Shown: positions 52,255-61,959 of the stretch, piece by piece | How the letters are laid out: every line of letters begins with the position of its first letter | Numbering within the stretch: position 1 is the first letter of the stretch | Notes under the pieces: model-generated | Database searches by the model: none | What the model saw: only the letters and a program-made list of their open reading frames with translations | Told to the model about the DNA's origin: nothing | DNA from: Roseibium sp. | GTDB taxonomy: Bacteria > Pseudomonadota > Alphaproteobacteria > Rhizobiales > Stappiaceae | Length of the DNA: 64,000 bases | Assembly: GCA_017643925.1 (NCBI GenBank) | Contig: JAEPML010000003.1 | Coordinates: 124,001-188,000, forward strand | Direction: 5' to 3' | Made by a program: the position numbers and the translations under genes

Positions 52255-53674
52255 GCGGTCCCTGCGCGCCAATCCCGTTGACGCGCCCTTTGCCCTGAGC
52301 CTGTTCGACCGCAATTCGGAACGCATCTACGACCTGTGCCCGCGCGCCGAACAGCCCGGCCTGCAACGTGGCATGACACTTGTCCATGCCCGCAGTTTTT
52401 GCCCCGGCCTGCTGACCCGGCCGGCAGACCCCGAAGGCGACCGGAGGTTCCTGAAACTGCTGGCCCGATGGGCAACCCGCTACTGTCCCTGGGTCGGGCT
52501 TGACGGACGGGACGGGCTTTTTCTGGATATCACCGGCTCGGCCCATCTTCTGGGCGGCGAGGAACCGCTTCTTGACGATATCCGCGCCCGGCTGACTCGC
52601 GCCGGCCTCTCCGCCTGCCTCGGCCTTGCTTCCACCCCGGGGGCCGCCTGGGCCCTGTCCCATTTCGCCGAAGGCATTGCCGGACCGGAGGAAACACTGG
52701 CACGGATCGGTCCATTGCCGCTGGCCGCCCTGCGTCTGCCGCAAGAGATCTGCACCAACCTGGAACGGCTCGGCATCGCAACCGTTTCGGAGCTCTACAA
52801 CCTGCCCCGGGCCAGCATTGCAAGGCGTTATGACCGGGAGGTGCTGCAGTCTCTCGATCAGGCACTCGGTGCCATTGGAGAGCAGATCTCTCCCCTGAAG
52901 GATGAGCCGAATTTTGCCGTCCGTATTACCCTGCCGGACCCGATCGGCCTTCTGGACGATGTTATGGCCGGCACACGCCGTCTGCTGACCCATTTGTGCA
53001 ACCAGCTCGACACGGCGCAAAAGGGTGCGCGGTGCCTCCGGCTGACGTTCCGCAAAGTGGACCAGGAGAACCAGTCGGTGGAACTGAAGCTCGCCCGCCC
53101 CATGCGCGATGCGGAGCGGATGCTGGCCCTGTTCGAACGCGGTGTCAGCGGGGTCGATGCCGGCTATGGCATCGACATGATCCGCCTGGAGGCCGTGGAG
53201 ATCGAACCGCTCGACATGCGCCAGCTGGATCGTGCAGAAGGGCGGGAGAAGGACAGCATCGCCGACCTGATTACCCAGCTAGGCAACCGGGTCGGTCTTG
53301 AAAACATTCAGCGGTTTCAGCCTGTCGACAGCCATATCCCCGAGCGCAGCTTCAAGCTTGTTCCCGCGGCCTATAGCAGTCCTGCCAGCGCATGGCCCCA
53401 CACGCGCCCCCGCCCCTTAAGGCTGTTTCCGCCCGAACCCATTACCGGCAACGGCCCGCAACCACCCGCCCGTTTCCGCTGGCGGGGCCGTGCGCTGACG
53501 ACAATTGCCGCCGAAGGCCCGGAGCGGATCACCCCGGCCTGGTGGGAGGACAATGACAGCTGGGCCCATGGCCTCAGGGACTACTGGCGTATCGGTACCC
53601 GTCAGGGTCAGCGGCTGTGGCTGTTCCACACACCCCAGACCCCCGGCTGGTTCGTGCAAGGGGAGTTCGGCTGA
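52208..53674 (+). CDS. imuB: ImuB, Y-family DNA polymerase-like protein
   Basis: Polymerase-fold hub that links DnaE2 to the beta clamp, 488 aa from the ATG at 52208 (an upstream TTG at 52196 is possible). The N-terminus RRIVSLWFPRLAAERSL replaces the catalytic DxD of active Y polymerases, as expected for inactive ImuB. Further motifs: GLFLDITGSAHLLGGEEPLL, ACLGLASTPGAAWALSHFAE and the helix-hairpin-helix-like TNLERLGIATVSELYNLPRA. The C-terminal tail is rich in Pro/Arg. It starts inside imuA. Confidence 0.93.
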   Translation: MQRRIVSLWFPRLAAERSLRANPVDAPFALSLFDRNSERIYDLCPRAEQPGLQRGMTLVHARSFCPGLLTRPADPEGDRRFLKLLARWATRYCPWVGLDGRDGLFLDITGSAHLLGGEEPLLDDIRARLTRAGLSACLGLASTPGAAWALSHFAEGIAGPEETLARIGPLPLAALRLPQEICTNLERLGIATVSELYNLPRASIARRYDREVLQSLDQALGAIGEQISPLKDEPNFAVRITLPDPIGLLDDVMAGTRRLLTHLCNQLDTAQKGARCLRLTFRKVDQENQSVELKLARPMRDAERMLALFERGVSGVDAGYGIDMIRLEAVEIEPLDMRQLDRAEGREKDSIADLITQLGNRVGLENIQRFQPVDSHIPERSFKLVPAAYSSPASAWPHTRPRPLRLFPPEPITGNGPQPPARFRWRGRALTTIAAEGPERITPAWWEDNDSWAHGLRDYWRIGTRQGQRLWLFHTPQTPGWFVQGEFG

Positions 53675-54158
53675 TGGCTTGCCCTGACCTCTTACCCCTC
53701 GCTGGCCCGGTCCTGAGCCGGACCCCTCTCCATCGGCATCCAGATCCCGGCTCAGGGCCGGGACGGCAAGCGCGGCAGGAATGGAGCCCCAGGAAGCGCT
53801 CCCCCCGCCCCTTCCCGGCCCGACCGGGGATCCAATCCACGGACCGGCAAACCGGAGCGCTTCGATGGGCAAAGGTCTTGCCCCAATGCCATCGCGCGAA
53901 CCGCAAAGCTCCGGAGGCTAATGGATCCCCGATCAGGTCGGGGATGACGCAGAAACGTGCGGCAGGGACAAGGCAAAGTAACATCGGGAAGATAACCTGC
54001 TGTCCCGGCCCTGAGCCGGGACCTTCTCCACACATGACTGCACACAGGCCCCGGATCTCACTTCACTCGTCCGGGGCGGCATCAAGATATTGGCTGGAAA
54101 ACATCAACTTGCCGCCTCTGCGAAGGCAGGCGCGGCAGGTGGAAAGAGGAGGAGACGC
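53675..54158. repeat. imuB-dnaE2 gap with palindromic intergenic repeats
   Basis: 484 bp with no supported gene. TCCCGGCTCAGGGCCGGGA (53745-53763) recurs exactly in reverse complement at 54003-54021; a related imperfect copy is at 53704-53724. A different palindrome, ATCCCCGATC-AGG-TCGGGGAT, sits at 53925-53945. These have the form of REP-type elements scattered through rhizobial genomes. The gap interrupts an operon that is usually compact. Confidence 0.75.
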
Positions 54159-57100
54159 ATGACCGCTCCTGTTTCTCCTGAGGCCTTTTTTCCGGAAGCC
54201 GCCACTTATGCCGAATTGTGCGTGACATCCAATTTCTCCTTCCTGCGCGGTGCGTCGCATCCGGAAGAACTGGTCACGCGGGCCGCGTCACTGGGACTGG
54301 AGGCGGTGGCGATCACCGACCGCAATTCACTGGCCGGGGTCGTCAGGGCCTTTTCCGCGCTGAAAGAGATCAAGCGGGCCGCCAGCGAGGATGGCATCCA
54401 GATCCGCTCCCACTCGCAGATCGACAGTTCTTCCCGCCAGGAAACCAACACGTCACCGCCGCTTGCGATCGGGCTGACACCGAAACTGCCCCGGCTGATC
54501 GTCGGGGCCCGGCTGTGCCTGCAGGACAGCCCGCTCCACTGGGTGGCCCTGCCGACCGACCGGCCCGCCTATGAACGGCTGAGCCAATTGCTTACCCTCG
54601 GCAAGCGGCGAGCGGAAAAGGGCGACTGCCGCCTGAATTTCGCCGATCTCCTGAATGCCGCAACCGGACTTATCCTGATTGCCCTGCCGGACCCCGATGC
54701 CGACCGCCCTTCTGCGGAAACCGGCTTCTGCGAAACGGCCCGGCACCAGATCCGAACCCTGCGCCAGGACGTGCCGGGCCACGTGTTCCTCGGGGCTGCC
54801 CCGCGCTATGACGGCACCGACCAGGCCTGGTTCCGCACTTGCGCGAAAACGGCCCACAGCCTTGCCACACCGATGGTCGCGGTCGGCGATGTCCTGATGC
54901 ACCACGCCGGCCGGCGCCGGGTCGCCGACGTGCTGACGTGCCTGCGCGAAGGCTGCACAATCGACGAGATCGGCACAAGGGCACTGCCCAATGGCGAGCG
55001 GCGTCTGAAGTCGCCCGACGACATGGCCCGGCTTTTCCGGCACCACCCGGCAGCGCTGCGCCGCACCCTGGAAATCGCCACCCGCTGCAGCTTCGACCTG
55101 TCGGAACTCTCCTATGAATATCCAGACGAGATCTCCGATGGCGAGGACCCGCAGGACCGGCTGGAACGGTTGACCGCCGAGGGCCTCGACACCCGCTATC
55201 CGGCCGGCGTACCGGAGCATGCAAGGGCGCTGGCGGACAAGGAATTGCGGCTGATCCGAAAGCTGAAATTCGCTGCCTATTTCCTGACCGTCCACGACAT
55301 CATCCAGTTTGCCCGTGGCCGGCAGATCCTGTGCCAGGGACGTGGCTCGGCAGCCAATTCCATCATCTGCTATGCGCTCGGCATCACCGATGTCGGGCCG
55401 GAGACCATCACCATGGTCTCGGAACGCTTCATCTCCGAACACCGGGGCGAGCCACCGGATATCGATGTCGATTTCGAGCACGAACGGCGCGAGGAGGTGA
55501 TCCAGTATGTCTACGAGAAATACGGCCGCCATCGCGCCGGGCTCTGCGCCACGGTGATCCACTTCCGCACCCGCGCCGCGATCCGCGAGGTCGGCAAGGT
55601 GATGGGGCTGAACGCGGATGTGACGGCAGCGCTCTCCGGCCAGATCTGGGGCAGTTCCAACAAGGGACCGGAAGAAACACGGGTGAAGGAACTCGGCCTC
55701 GATCTCGGCAACAAGCGTGTCCAGCAGACCATCGAGCTGATCCGCGAGATCATCGGCTTCCCCCGGCATCTGAGCCAGCATGTCGGCGGTTTCGTCATCA
55801 CCCAGGGACGGCTGGACGCGCTGTGCCCGATCGAGAATGCCGCGATGGAGAACCGCACGGTGATCGAGTGGGACAAGGACGACATCGACGCGCTCGGCAT
55901 CCTGAAGGTCGACATGCTCAGCCTCGGCATGTTGACCTGCATCCGCAAGTGTTTCGACCTGATCGAGACACATCACGATGAGGCCTATACGCTCGGCAGC
56001 GTGCCCCAGGCGGACATGAAAACCTATGACATGCTGTGCAAGGCGGATGCGATCGGCGTTTTCCAGGTGGAAAGCCGGGCGCAGATGAACTTCCTGCCGC
56101 GCATGCGCCCGCGGGAATTCTACGACCTTGTCATCGAGGTGGCGATCGTCCGCCCCGGCCCGATCCAGGGCGGCATGGTGCACCCTTACATCAACCGCCG
56201 CCAGGGCAAGGAGGCCGTCCAGTTTCCGTCCAGAGAGCTGGAAGAGGTGCTGGGCAAGACGCTCGGCGTGCCGTTGTTCCAGGAACAGGCAATGCAGATC
56301 GCGGTGGTGGCTGCCGGTTTCACTCCGTCGGAAGCCGACAAGCTGCGCCGGTCCATGGCCACGTTCCGGCGCATGGGCACAATCGGCCAGCTGAAGGACA
56401 AGTTCATCTCCGGCATGCTGGACCGGGGCTACGAGATGGAGTTCGCCCAGAACTGTTTCAGCCAGATCGAGGGGTTTGGCGAATACGGTTTTCCGGAAAG
56501 TCACGCGGCCGCCTTTGCCATGCTGGCCTATGTCTCGGCCTATCTGAAATGCCACTACCCGGCCGAATTCGCCTGCGCGCTCCTGAATTCCCAGCCCATG
56601 GGCTTCTATGCCCCGGCGCAGATCGTGCGCGATGCGCGCGAGCACCAGGTGGAAGTGCGGCCCATCTGCGTCAATACCAGTTCCTGGGACAACACTCTGG
56701 AGCGGCGCAGCGATGGTGCGCTCGCGCTCCGTCTCGGCTTTCGCCAGATCAAGGGCATGCGCGAGGATGATGCCGACTGGATCGTGGCAGCGCGCGGCAA
56801 CGGCTATCCGGACACCGAAACCCTGTGGCTCCGCACCGGCGTGCCGCCGGCCACCCTGGAGCGGCTGGCCGAAGCCGATGCCTTTGCCGGCATGGGTCTC
56901 AGCCGCCGGGCGGCGCTCTGGCAGGTCAAGACCATCCGCTCTCCCAAACCGCTGCCGCTCTTCAACGACCCGATTGACGGCGAAGCGATCTTCGAGCCGG
57001 ATGTCATCCTGCCTCCGATGCATCTGGGTCAGGAAGTGGTGGAGGACTATCTCTCCACCCGGCTGACCCTGCGGGCCCATCCGATGGAACTGCTGCGCCC

Positions 57101-57560
57101 GCATATTGCCAACCTCACCCCCCATGACCGGCTGCCCGTGCTCACCCCGCGCGAGGCCCGCCGGGTGTCCGTCTGCGGCCTGGTCATCACCCGCCAGCGT
57201 CCGGGCACGGCCTCTGGCGTGATCTTCCTCACGCTGGAAGACGAAACCGGGGTCTCCAACGTGGTCGTCTGGCCGAAGATGTATGAAAAATACCGCGCCG
57301 CCGTCCTTGGTGGACGGCTGCTCAAGGTGACCGGCCGGTTGGAACGCGAGGGGATCGTCGTCCACCTGATCGCCGACCATATCGAGGACTGTTCCCGCGA
57401 ACTTGCACTTCTGGGACACCCCAAGGACGACATCCTGGTCGAGATGACCACCCGCGCGGAAGAGGTCCCGGTGCATCTCAAGTCAGATGCCTCCCGCCCC
57501 AGAGCCATGCACCCGCGCGATCAGGCCAAGAAACTCTTTCCCAGCCGGGATTTTCATTGA
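54159..57560 (+). CDS. dnaE2: Error-prone DNA polymerase DnaE2
   Basis: C-family translesion polymerase of the SOS mutasome, 1133 aa from the ATG at 54159 (GAGGAGG upstream). The PHP domain starts YAELCVTSNFSFLRGASHPE. The polymerase palm has QGRGSAANSIICYALGITD and the catalytic DIDVDFEHERREEVIQYVYE near residue 433. Next come IGVFQVESRAQMNFLPRMRP, the HhH region and a C-terminal OB domain (SGVIFLTLEDETGVSNVVVW). It is separated from imuB by the repeat gap and may have its own promoter there. Confidence 0.97.
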   Translation: MTAPVSPEAFFPEAATYAELCVTSNFSFLRGASHPEELVTRAASLGLEAVAITDRNSLAGVVRAFSALKEIKRAASEDGIQIRSHSQIDSSSRQETNTSPPLAIGLTPKLPRLIVGARLCLQDSPLHWVALPTDRPAYERLSQLLTLGKRRAEKGDCRLNFADLLNAATGLILIALPDPDADRPSAETGFCETARHQIRTLRQDVPGHVFLGAAPRYDGTDQAWFRTCAKTAHSLATPMVAVGDVLMHHAGRRRVADVLTCLREGCTIDEIGTRALPNGERRLKSPDDMARLFRHHPAALRRTLEIATRCSFDLSELSYEYPDEISDGEDPQDRLERLTAEGLDTRYPAGVPEHARALADKELRLIRKLKFAAYFLTVHDIIQFARGRQILCQGRGSAANSIICYALGITDVGPETITMVSERFISEHRGEPPDIDVDFEHERREEVIQYVYEKYGRHRAGLCATVIHFRTRAAIREVGKVMGLNADVTAALSGQIWGSSNKGPEETRVKELGLDLGNKRVQQTIELIREIIGFPRHLSQHVGGFVITQGRLDALCPIENAAMENRTVIEWDKDDIDALGILKVDMLSLGMLTCIRKCFDLIETHHDEAYTLGSVPQADMKTYDMLCKADAIGVFQVESRAQMNFLPRMRPREFYDLVIEVAIVRPGPIQGGMVHPYINRRQGKEAVQFPSRELEEVLGKTLGVPLFQEQAMQIAVVAAGFTPSEADKLRRSMATFRRMGTIGQLKDKFISGMLDRGYEMEFAQNCFSQIEGFGEYGFPESHAAAFAMLAYVSAYLKCHYPAEFACALLNSQPMGFYAPAQIVRDAREHQVEVRPICVNTSSWDNTLERRSDGALALRLGFRQIKGMREDDADWIVAARGNGYPDTETLWLRTGVPPATLERLAEADAFAGMGLSRRAALWQVKTIRSPKPLPLFNDPIDGEAIFEPDVILPPMHLGQEVVEDYLSTRLTLRAHPMELLRPHIANLTPHDRLPVLTPREARRVSVCGLVITRQRPGTASGVIFLTLEDETGVSNVVVWPKMYEKYRAAVLGGRLLKVTGRLEREGIVVHLIADHIEDCSRELALLGHPKDDILVEMTTRAEEVPVHLKSDASRPRAMHPRDQAKKLFPSRDFH

Positions 57561-57570
57561 GGGTGCGTTC

Positions 57571-58458
57571 CTAGGCCGCCTGCCGCACCCGTCGTCCGTC
57601 CTTCAGCGCCACGATCAGCGTGGCCCCGATGATCAACGCGGCCGACAGGTAGAAGACCGGTTCGGGGAGCACATCGAAGAAGAGGGCGTCGGCCAGAACG
57701 GCAAACACGAGCGACAGATATTCAAACGCCGCCAGCTTGGAAACTTCGCTGTACTGGTAGCTCAAGGTCATGAGGATGTGGGCGACGCCCCCGGTCAACC
57801 CGGTGCAGATCAGCAGGCCCAATTGTTCCCAGGTTGGGGTCACCCAGCCAAAGCCGATGGTGCCGAGACCGGCAAGCGCACAGGTGAGCGCGAAATAGAA
57901 GGCGATCGCACCCGCGTTTTCTGTCAAGGCCAGGCTCCTGATCTGGATCTTGGCACCAGCCGTCAGAACCGCCATGGCAAGCGCCAGACCGACCCCGACC
58001 AGATAGTCCCTGTCGAGATCCGCGGCGGTTGCGCTCGGCAGAATCAAAATCAGCACACCGGCAAGACCGAACAGAACGCCGAGCCAGCGTGCTCCGCTCA
58101 CAGTCTCACGCAAGAGAACAGCAGCCAGCGCCACGGCCAGAACCGGCGCCAGGTAACCGATGACCGTTGCGTGGGAGAGAGGCAGGAATTTCAGCGAGGC
58201 GAAACTCGCAAACATTGCCAGGCAACCGAGGACACACCGGGCAACATGGCTGCCGGGGCGCTTGGTGCGCAGGCCGGACGGGAATTCTCGCGTCCACATC
58301 AGGAAGAGAACAAGAGGAATGAGCGCAAAGGCACTGCGGTAGAACACGACCTGCCCGACCGGGATCGTGTCTGCGAGCCACTTGATGAAGAGGACCATCA
58401 ACGTGAAGAACACGGTGGCACCGATGCGCAGGGCAATGCCCTTGAATTCCGTAGACAT
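57571..58458 (-). CDS. EamA/DMT-family transporter
   Basis: Ten-helix drug/metabolite-type exporter, 295 aa from the ATG at 58458, with two EamA repeats (ATVFFTLMVLFIKWLADTIP; then ILMTLSYQYSEVSKLAAFEY in the second half). It is the last gene of the leftward ABC operon, 2 bp after the DppC-like gene. In pseudopaline metallophore loci an EamA protein exports the chelator, but here the cargo is unknown. It converges on dnaE2 with only 10 bp between. Confidence 0.85.
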   Translation of the reverse strand: MSTEFKGIALRIGATVFFTLMVLFIKWLADTIPVGQVVFYRSAFALIPLVLFLMWTREFPSGLRTKRPGSHVARCVLGCLAMFASFASLKFLPLSHATVIGYLAPVLAVALAAVLLRETVSGARWLGVLFGLAGVLILILPSATAADLDRDYLVGVGLALAMAVLTAGAKIQIRSLALTENAGAIAFYFALTCALAGLGTIGFGWVTPTWEQLGLLICTGLTGGVAHILMTLSYQYSEVSKLAAFEYLSLVFAVLADALFFDVLPEPVFYLSAALIIGATLIVALKDGRRVRQAA

Positions 58459-58460
58459 GC

Positions 58461-59342
58461 TCAGTCCGAAAAGAGGCCATTCGGGCCCGCGATGAGGTCG
58501 CGAAGCCGGTCGCCAATCAGGTTTATCGACAGGACGGCCAGCAGAATTGCCAGCCCTGGAAAGATCATCACATGGGGCGCTGTCTGCATGTAGCTTTTGC
58601 CATCCAGCAACATGGCGCCCCATTCTGCATGCGGAGGTTGTACGCCAAAGCCCAGGAAACTCAAACCTGAAATGGAAAGGATGCTGCGCGACCAGGCATT
58701 CGTCCAGAGGACCAGGAGGCTCGGCCCGATATTGGGCAGGATGTGGCGCCAGAGGATCAGCCAGGACGGCAAACCGTTCAGCCGGGCCTGAACAACGAAG
58801 TCGCGATGCGCCAGGGAGATGGCGAGACTGCGGACAAGGCGCGCGAATTTCATCCAGGACACCAGGATGAGTGCCAGAACCATGTTGGTGGTGCTCGGCC
58901 CCAGAACCCCGGCAATGGTGACAGCGGCAATCAGCTCCGGAAAGGCAAAGAAACTGTCCGTGACCCTCATGAGCGACATGTCGGCCAGACGGCCGAAATG
59001 ACCCGCCGCGAGCCCAACAATCACACCGACCAGAGCCCCGAACGTCGTGATCAGAAGCGCCAGTCCGATCGACCAGAGGCCGCCATAAAGAATTCGGGTT
59101 GCCACATCCCGGCCGAGCTGGTCTGTGCCGAACCAGTGTTCAGCACTCGGTCCTGCGAGCCTGTCCAGGAAATCGGGCGTGATCGGATCGTAGGGCGTAA
59201 ACAGAAAGCCACCTGTCACGACGATCCCCAACACCAGCAGGCCGGCGGCAAGATTGCGTACAAACCTGCTGACATCTGCCACATGGCCTTTGCTGCGCAG
59301 ATCGGGTTGATCCCCGGCGAGGTTTTCAGCGGCTATGCTCAT
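58461..59342 (-). CDS. Peptide/nickel-type ABC transporter permease (DppC/NikC-like)
   Basis: Inner-membrane permease, 293 aa. Motifs: HWFGTDQLGRDVATRILYGG (GTDxxGRD), RLNGLPSWLILWRHILPNIG (EAA loop) and GLSFLGFGVQPPHAEWGAML. Its start overlaps the DppB-like stop by 4 bp (ATGA). Confidence 0.9.
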   Translation of the reverse strand: MSIAAENLAGDQPDLRSKGHVADVSRFVRNLAAGLLVLGIVVTGGFLFTPYDPITPDFLDRLAGPSAEHWFGTDQLGRDVATRILYGGLWSIGLALLITTFGALVGVIVGLAAGHFGRLADMSLMRVTDSFFAFPELIAAVTIAGVLGPSTTNMVLALILVSWMKFARLVRSLAISLAHRDFVVQARLNGLPSWLILWRHILPNIGPSLLVLWTNAWSRSILSISGLSFLGFGVQPPHAEWGAMLLDGKSYMQTAPHVMIFPGLAILLAVLSINLIGDRLRDLIAGPNGLFSD

Positions 59343-60343
59343 GGCCGCTCACCTCCACTTGAAGCTGCCCGATGCCGGCCCAGGAACGTCTTCCTCGGAT
59401 CGAGCAGATCCTGAACCACCTCGATCAGCGTGTTCAGGATCACATAGACCAGCGCGGAGAACAGAACCAGAAACAGGATCATGGGATAGTCCCGGGTCAG
59501 GATCGATCCGGCCAGAAGCGATCCCAGACCGCCGCGTGCGAAGGTCAGTTCGACGATCACGGTGCCTTCCAGAAGGCTCGCGACATCGAGACCGATCATG
59601 GTCAGCGCTGGAACGCAGGCATGGCGCAGGACATGCCGGAAAAAGATCTCCCGTTCACTGACACCACGCAGCCGCAAGGTCTCGACATAGGGCGCGGCCT
59701 TTGCCTCCAGCATGAAGCTTCTGAGCAACCTGGTTTGCGAGGCTGTCACCCAGAAGGCGAGTGTTATTGCCGGCAGAACCAGATGCGCAGGTGTCCCCGT
59801 GCCATAGGCTGGCAACCAGTTCAGATGCGCGGCGAAGAACAGGATCAGCAGCAGGCCCAGCCAATAATTGGGCATGGCGGCGCCGATCGATGCCAGGGCG
59901 ACTGCAAACCTGTCAGCCAGGCTGCCAGGACGCCAAACAGCGATTGCGCTCAGGAAAAATGCACAGATCAGGCCAAGCACAAGCGCGGTCAAAGTGAGCG
60001 TCAGTGTCTCGGCCGCGTTGCTGACAAAGATCTCCCAGACGGGCACGTTGGACGCAAAGGAGTTGCCGAAGTCCCCGCTTAGGAAACGGGACAGCCAGAG
60101 ATAATACTGGGTGAAAAAAGGCTCGTTGAGCGCAAATTCCTGCCGGATGCCCTCAAGGATTTCCGGTGCAAAGGATTGGGTGTCCGGATAGCGTGCGTGG
60201 GCAATTGCCGCGGCCTTGTCTCCCGGTGCGAAGAAAGTGATCGTGAAAGTGATCAGGCTGACTCCAAAGAGCACGCAAGCCAGCGCACCCAGCCGGCCGG
60301 CAAGTCCGACGAAGAGATGATGTCCTGATTTGCTGGTCTTCAT
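59339..60343 (-). CDS. Peptide/nickel-type ABC transporter permease (DppB/NikB-like)
   Basis: Inner-membrane permease, 334 aa from the ATG at 60343, which shares one base with the upstream ATPase stop (TGATG). Motifs: LACVLFGVSLITFTITFFAP, LNEPFFTQYYLWLSRFLSGD and LRLRGVSEREIFFRHVLRHA (EAA loop). The longer frame to 60433 lies inside the ATPase gene and is not coding. Confidence 0.9.
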   Translation of the reverse strand: MKTSKSGHHLFVGLAGRLGALACVLFGVSLITFTITFFAPGDKAAAIAHARYPDTQSFAPEILEGIRQEFALNEPFFTQYYLWLSRFLSGDFGNSFASNVPVWEIFVSNAAETLTLTLTALVLGLICAFFLSAIAVWRPGSLADRFAVALASIGAAMPNYWLGLLLILFFAAHLNWLPAYGTGTPAHLVLPAITLAFWVTASQTRLLRSFMLEAKAAPYVETLRLRGVSEREIFFRHVLRHACVPALTMIGLDVASLLEGTVIVELTFARGGLGSLLAGSILTRDYPMILFLVLFSALVYVILNTLIEVVQDLLDPRKTFLGRHRAASSGGERP

Positions 60344-61146
60344 CACGCAGTCGCCTCTGCCCGCCCGACATCCGCGCTGGTGCGGGTGTCGAGTTCCCCC
60401 AGGGCCTCGGCCGCCTCGATCAATTCCTTGCAATATGCGCTGTCCGGCGCGTTGAAGAAATTGGACGCGGCCTGGCTTGCTTCAACCCGCCCCCGGCGCA
60501 GAACGAGAACCCAGTCGGCATAAGCTGCTGCAAAGCCGAGATCGTGGGTCACGATCACGTAGGATATGCCGTATCGTCGCTGGATGCGGCTCATGGTGAG
60601 AGCCACCTGTTTCTGCACGATCGCATCCAGGGCACTCAAAGGTTCATCGAAGAAAATCAGGTCCGGCCTTGCGATCAATGCTCTGGCAAGGCAGGCCCTT
60701 TGCGCCTGCCCCATCGAGACTTCCGACGGCCGCCGGGAAGCGAAGTGAGCGGGCAGGTCAACATCCTGAAGGGCGTCAACAACTGCCTTGTTCATGTCCT
60801 GTCGTGCGATGTTCCTGCCATGAAGACTTTCAGCAATCGACACCCCCAGTTTTTGCCTGGGACTGAGCGCTGCGATCGGGTCCTGCATCACCCAGCGGCT
60901 TCCAGGCAGTCCCGGACGGCCCTTCCAACCGGCTCGATATCGCACCGGCGACCCTGAGCGCGGCTCAAAACACAACTCCTCGAAACGGGCCGGTGCCAGC
61001 CCCTGCAAGGACCGCAACAGACTGGTCTTGCCCGAGCCGCTTTCCCCGATCACGCAAAGGGTTTTGCCGCTTTCAAGACGAAAGGACAGCTTGTCGAGAA
61101 TGACCGCTCCGTCGAGGTGGAGTTGAAGATCTTTGACGTTGAGCAT
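60343..61146 (-). CDS. ABC transporter ATP-binding protein (DppF/NikE-like)
   Basis: 267 aa. Walker A VIGESGSGKTSLLRSLQG, a signature modified to VSMGQAQRACLARAL (the usual LSGGQ is replaced by VSMGQ), and Walker B LIFFDEPLSALDA. It lacks the long oligopeptide C-terminal extension, which is more like the nickel/metallophore class than Dpp. It lies 9 bp after the first ATPase gene. Confidence 0.88.
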   Translation of the reverse strand: MLNVKDLQLHLDGAVILDKLSFRLESGKTLCVIGESGSGKTSLLRSLQGLAPARFEELCFEPRSGSPVRYRAGWKGRPGLPGSRWVMQDPIAALSPRQKLGVSIAESLHGRNIARQDMNKAVVDALQDVDLPAHFASRRPSEVSMGQAQRACLARALIARPDLIFFDEPLSALDAIVQKQVALTMSRIQRRYGISYVIVTHDLGFAAAYADWVLVLRRGRVEASQAASNFFNAPDSAYCKELIEAAEALGELDTRTSADVGRAEATA

Positions 61147-61155
61147 GAGAACCCG

Positions 61156-61959
61156 TTATTCCGCTGCAACGCTTTTGAGGTCTGTGGAAACGGCAGCTTT
61201 GGACCAGCTTCTGTTGGCGACCAGCAACCTGCCGTAATCGGATTGAGGTGTCGCAAGGAGATGCCGTGTCGATCCGAATTCGACGATCCGGCCTTCTGTC
61301 ATGATCGCGGTTCGGTTCGCATATCGCGTTGCCAGTGACAGATCATGAGTCACTATCAGCAGCGCGATCCCGTTTTCTTTTGAGTGTTCCATGACAAGGC
61401 GGAGCACCTGGGCCGCGATCAGGGGATCGAGCGCCGAAGTCGGTTCATCCAGAATGAGAAGGCGCGGCTTTCCGAGAAGCGCCATGGCCAGCAACAGCCG
61501 CTGCTGCATACCTCGGCTCCATTCATGCGGATAAAGGCCGCCAAAATCAGCAAGCCCCATGGCCTCCAGCAATTCAGCCCGGTGCGGGTTCGTGTCGCTG
61601 GAGCCCAGAACAATCCGAGCAGCCTGCCGCCATTGCCAGCGCAGCTTTTTCAGGGGATCAAAACCATGGTCCGGGTTCTGTGGCACATAGGCGATGCCTC
61701 CCGGCCAATGACGTAAACGATCAGATGCAAAATCAACCTGACGATCGGCAAACTGCATCCTGCCGCCGAACGGTCGAGCAGGCCGGGACAGTCCCATCAC
61801 ACAGCGCAGCAGCGTGGACTTGCCTGCGCCCGAGCCTCCGACAAGGGCCACGCATTCTCCCTGCTCGACCTCAAGGCAGACCGCGTCCAAAACAACCTGC
61901 CGGCCAATACGGGCCGACAGGTTTTCAAGACGAAGCAATGACCCGGTGTCAGTCGGCAA
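61156..61959 (-). CDS. ABC transporter ATP-binding protein (DppD/NikD-like)
   Basis: 267 aa. Walker A LVGGSGAGKSTLLRCVMG, an atypical signature WSRGMQQRLLLAMAL (LSGGM in the family), Walker B LLILDEPTSALDPL and switch His in IVTHDLSLATRYA. It is short like NikD. The start overlaps the binding-protein stop by 11 bp. Confidence 0.88.
   Translation of the reverse strand: MPTDTGSLLRLENLSARIGRQVVLDAVCLEVEQGECVALVGGSGAGKSTLLRCVMGLSRPARPFGGRMQFADRQVDFASDRLRHWPGGIAYVPQNPDHGFDPLKKLRWQWRQAARIVLGSSDTNPHRAELLEAMGLADFGGLYPHEWSRGMQQRLLLAMALLGKPRLLILDEPTSALDPLIAAQVLRLVMEHSKENGIALLIVTHDLSLATRYANRTAIMTEGRIVEFGSTRHLLATPQSDYGRLLVANRSWSKAAVSTDLKSVAAE

Noticed and set aside
54453-57476. About 1000-codon open frame antisense to dnaE2
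   Set aside because: It is rich in His, Arg and Asp typical of antisense frames in GC-rich coding DNA, and dnaE2 motifs on the plus strand are unambiguous.
57487-58593. 368-codon plus-strand frame after dnaE2
   Set aside because: It mirrors the EamA gene, whose helices are clear on the minus strand.
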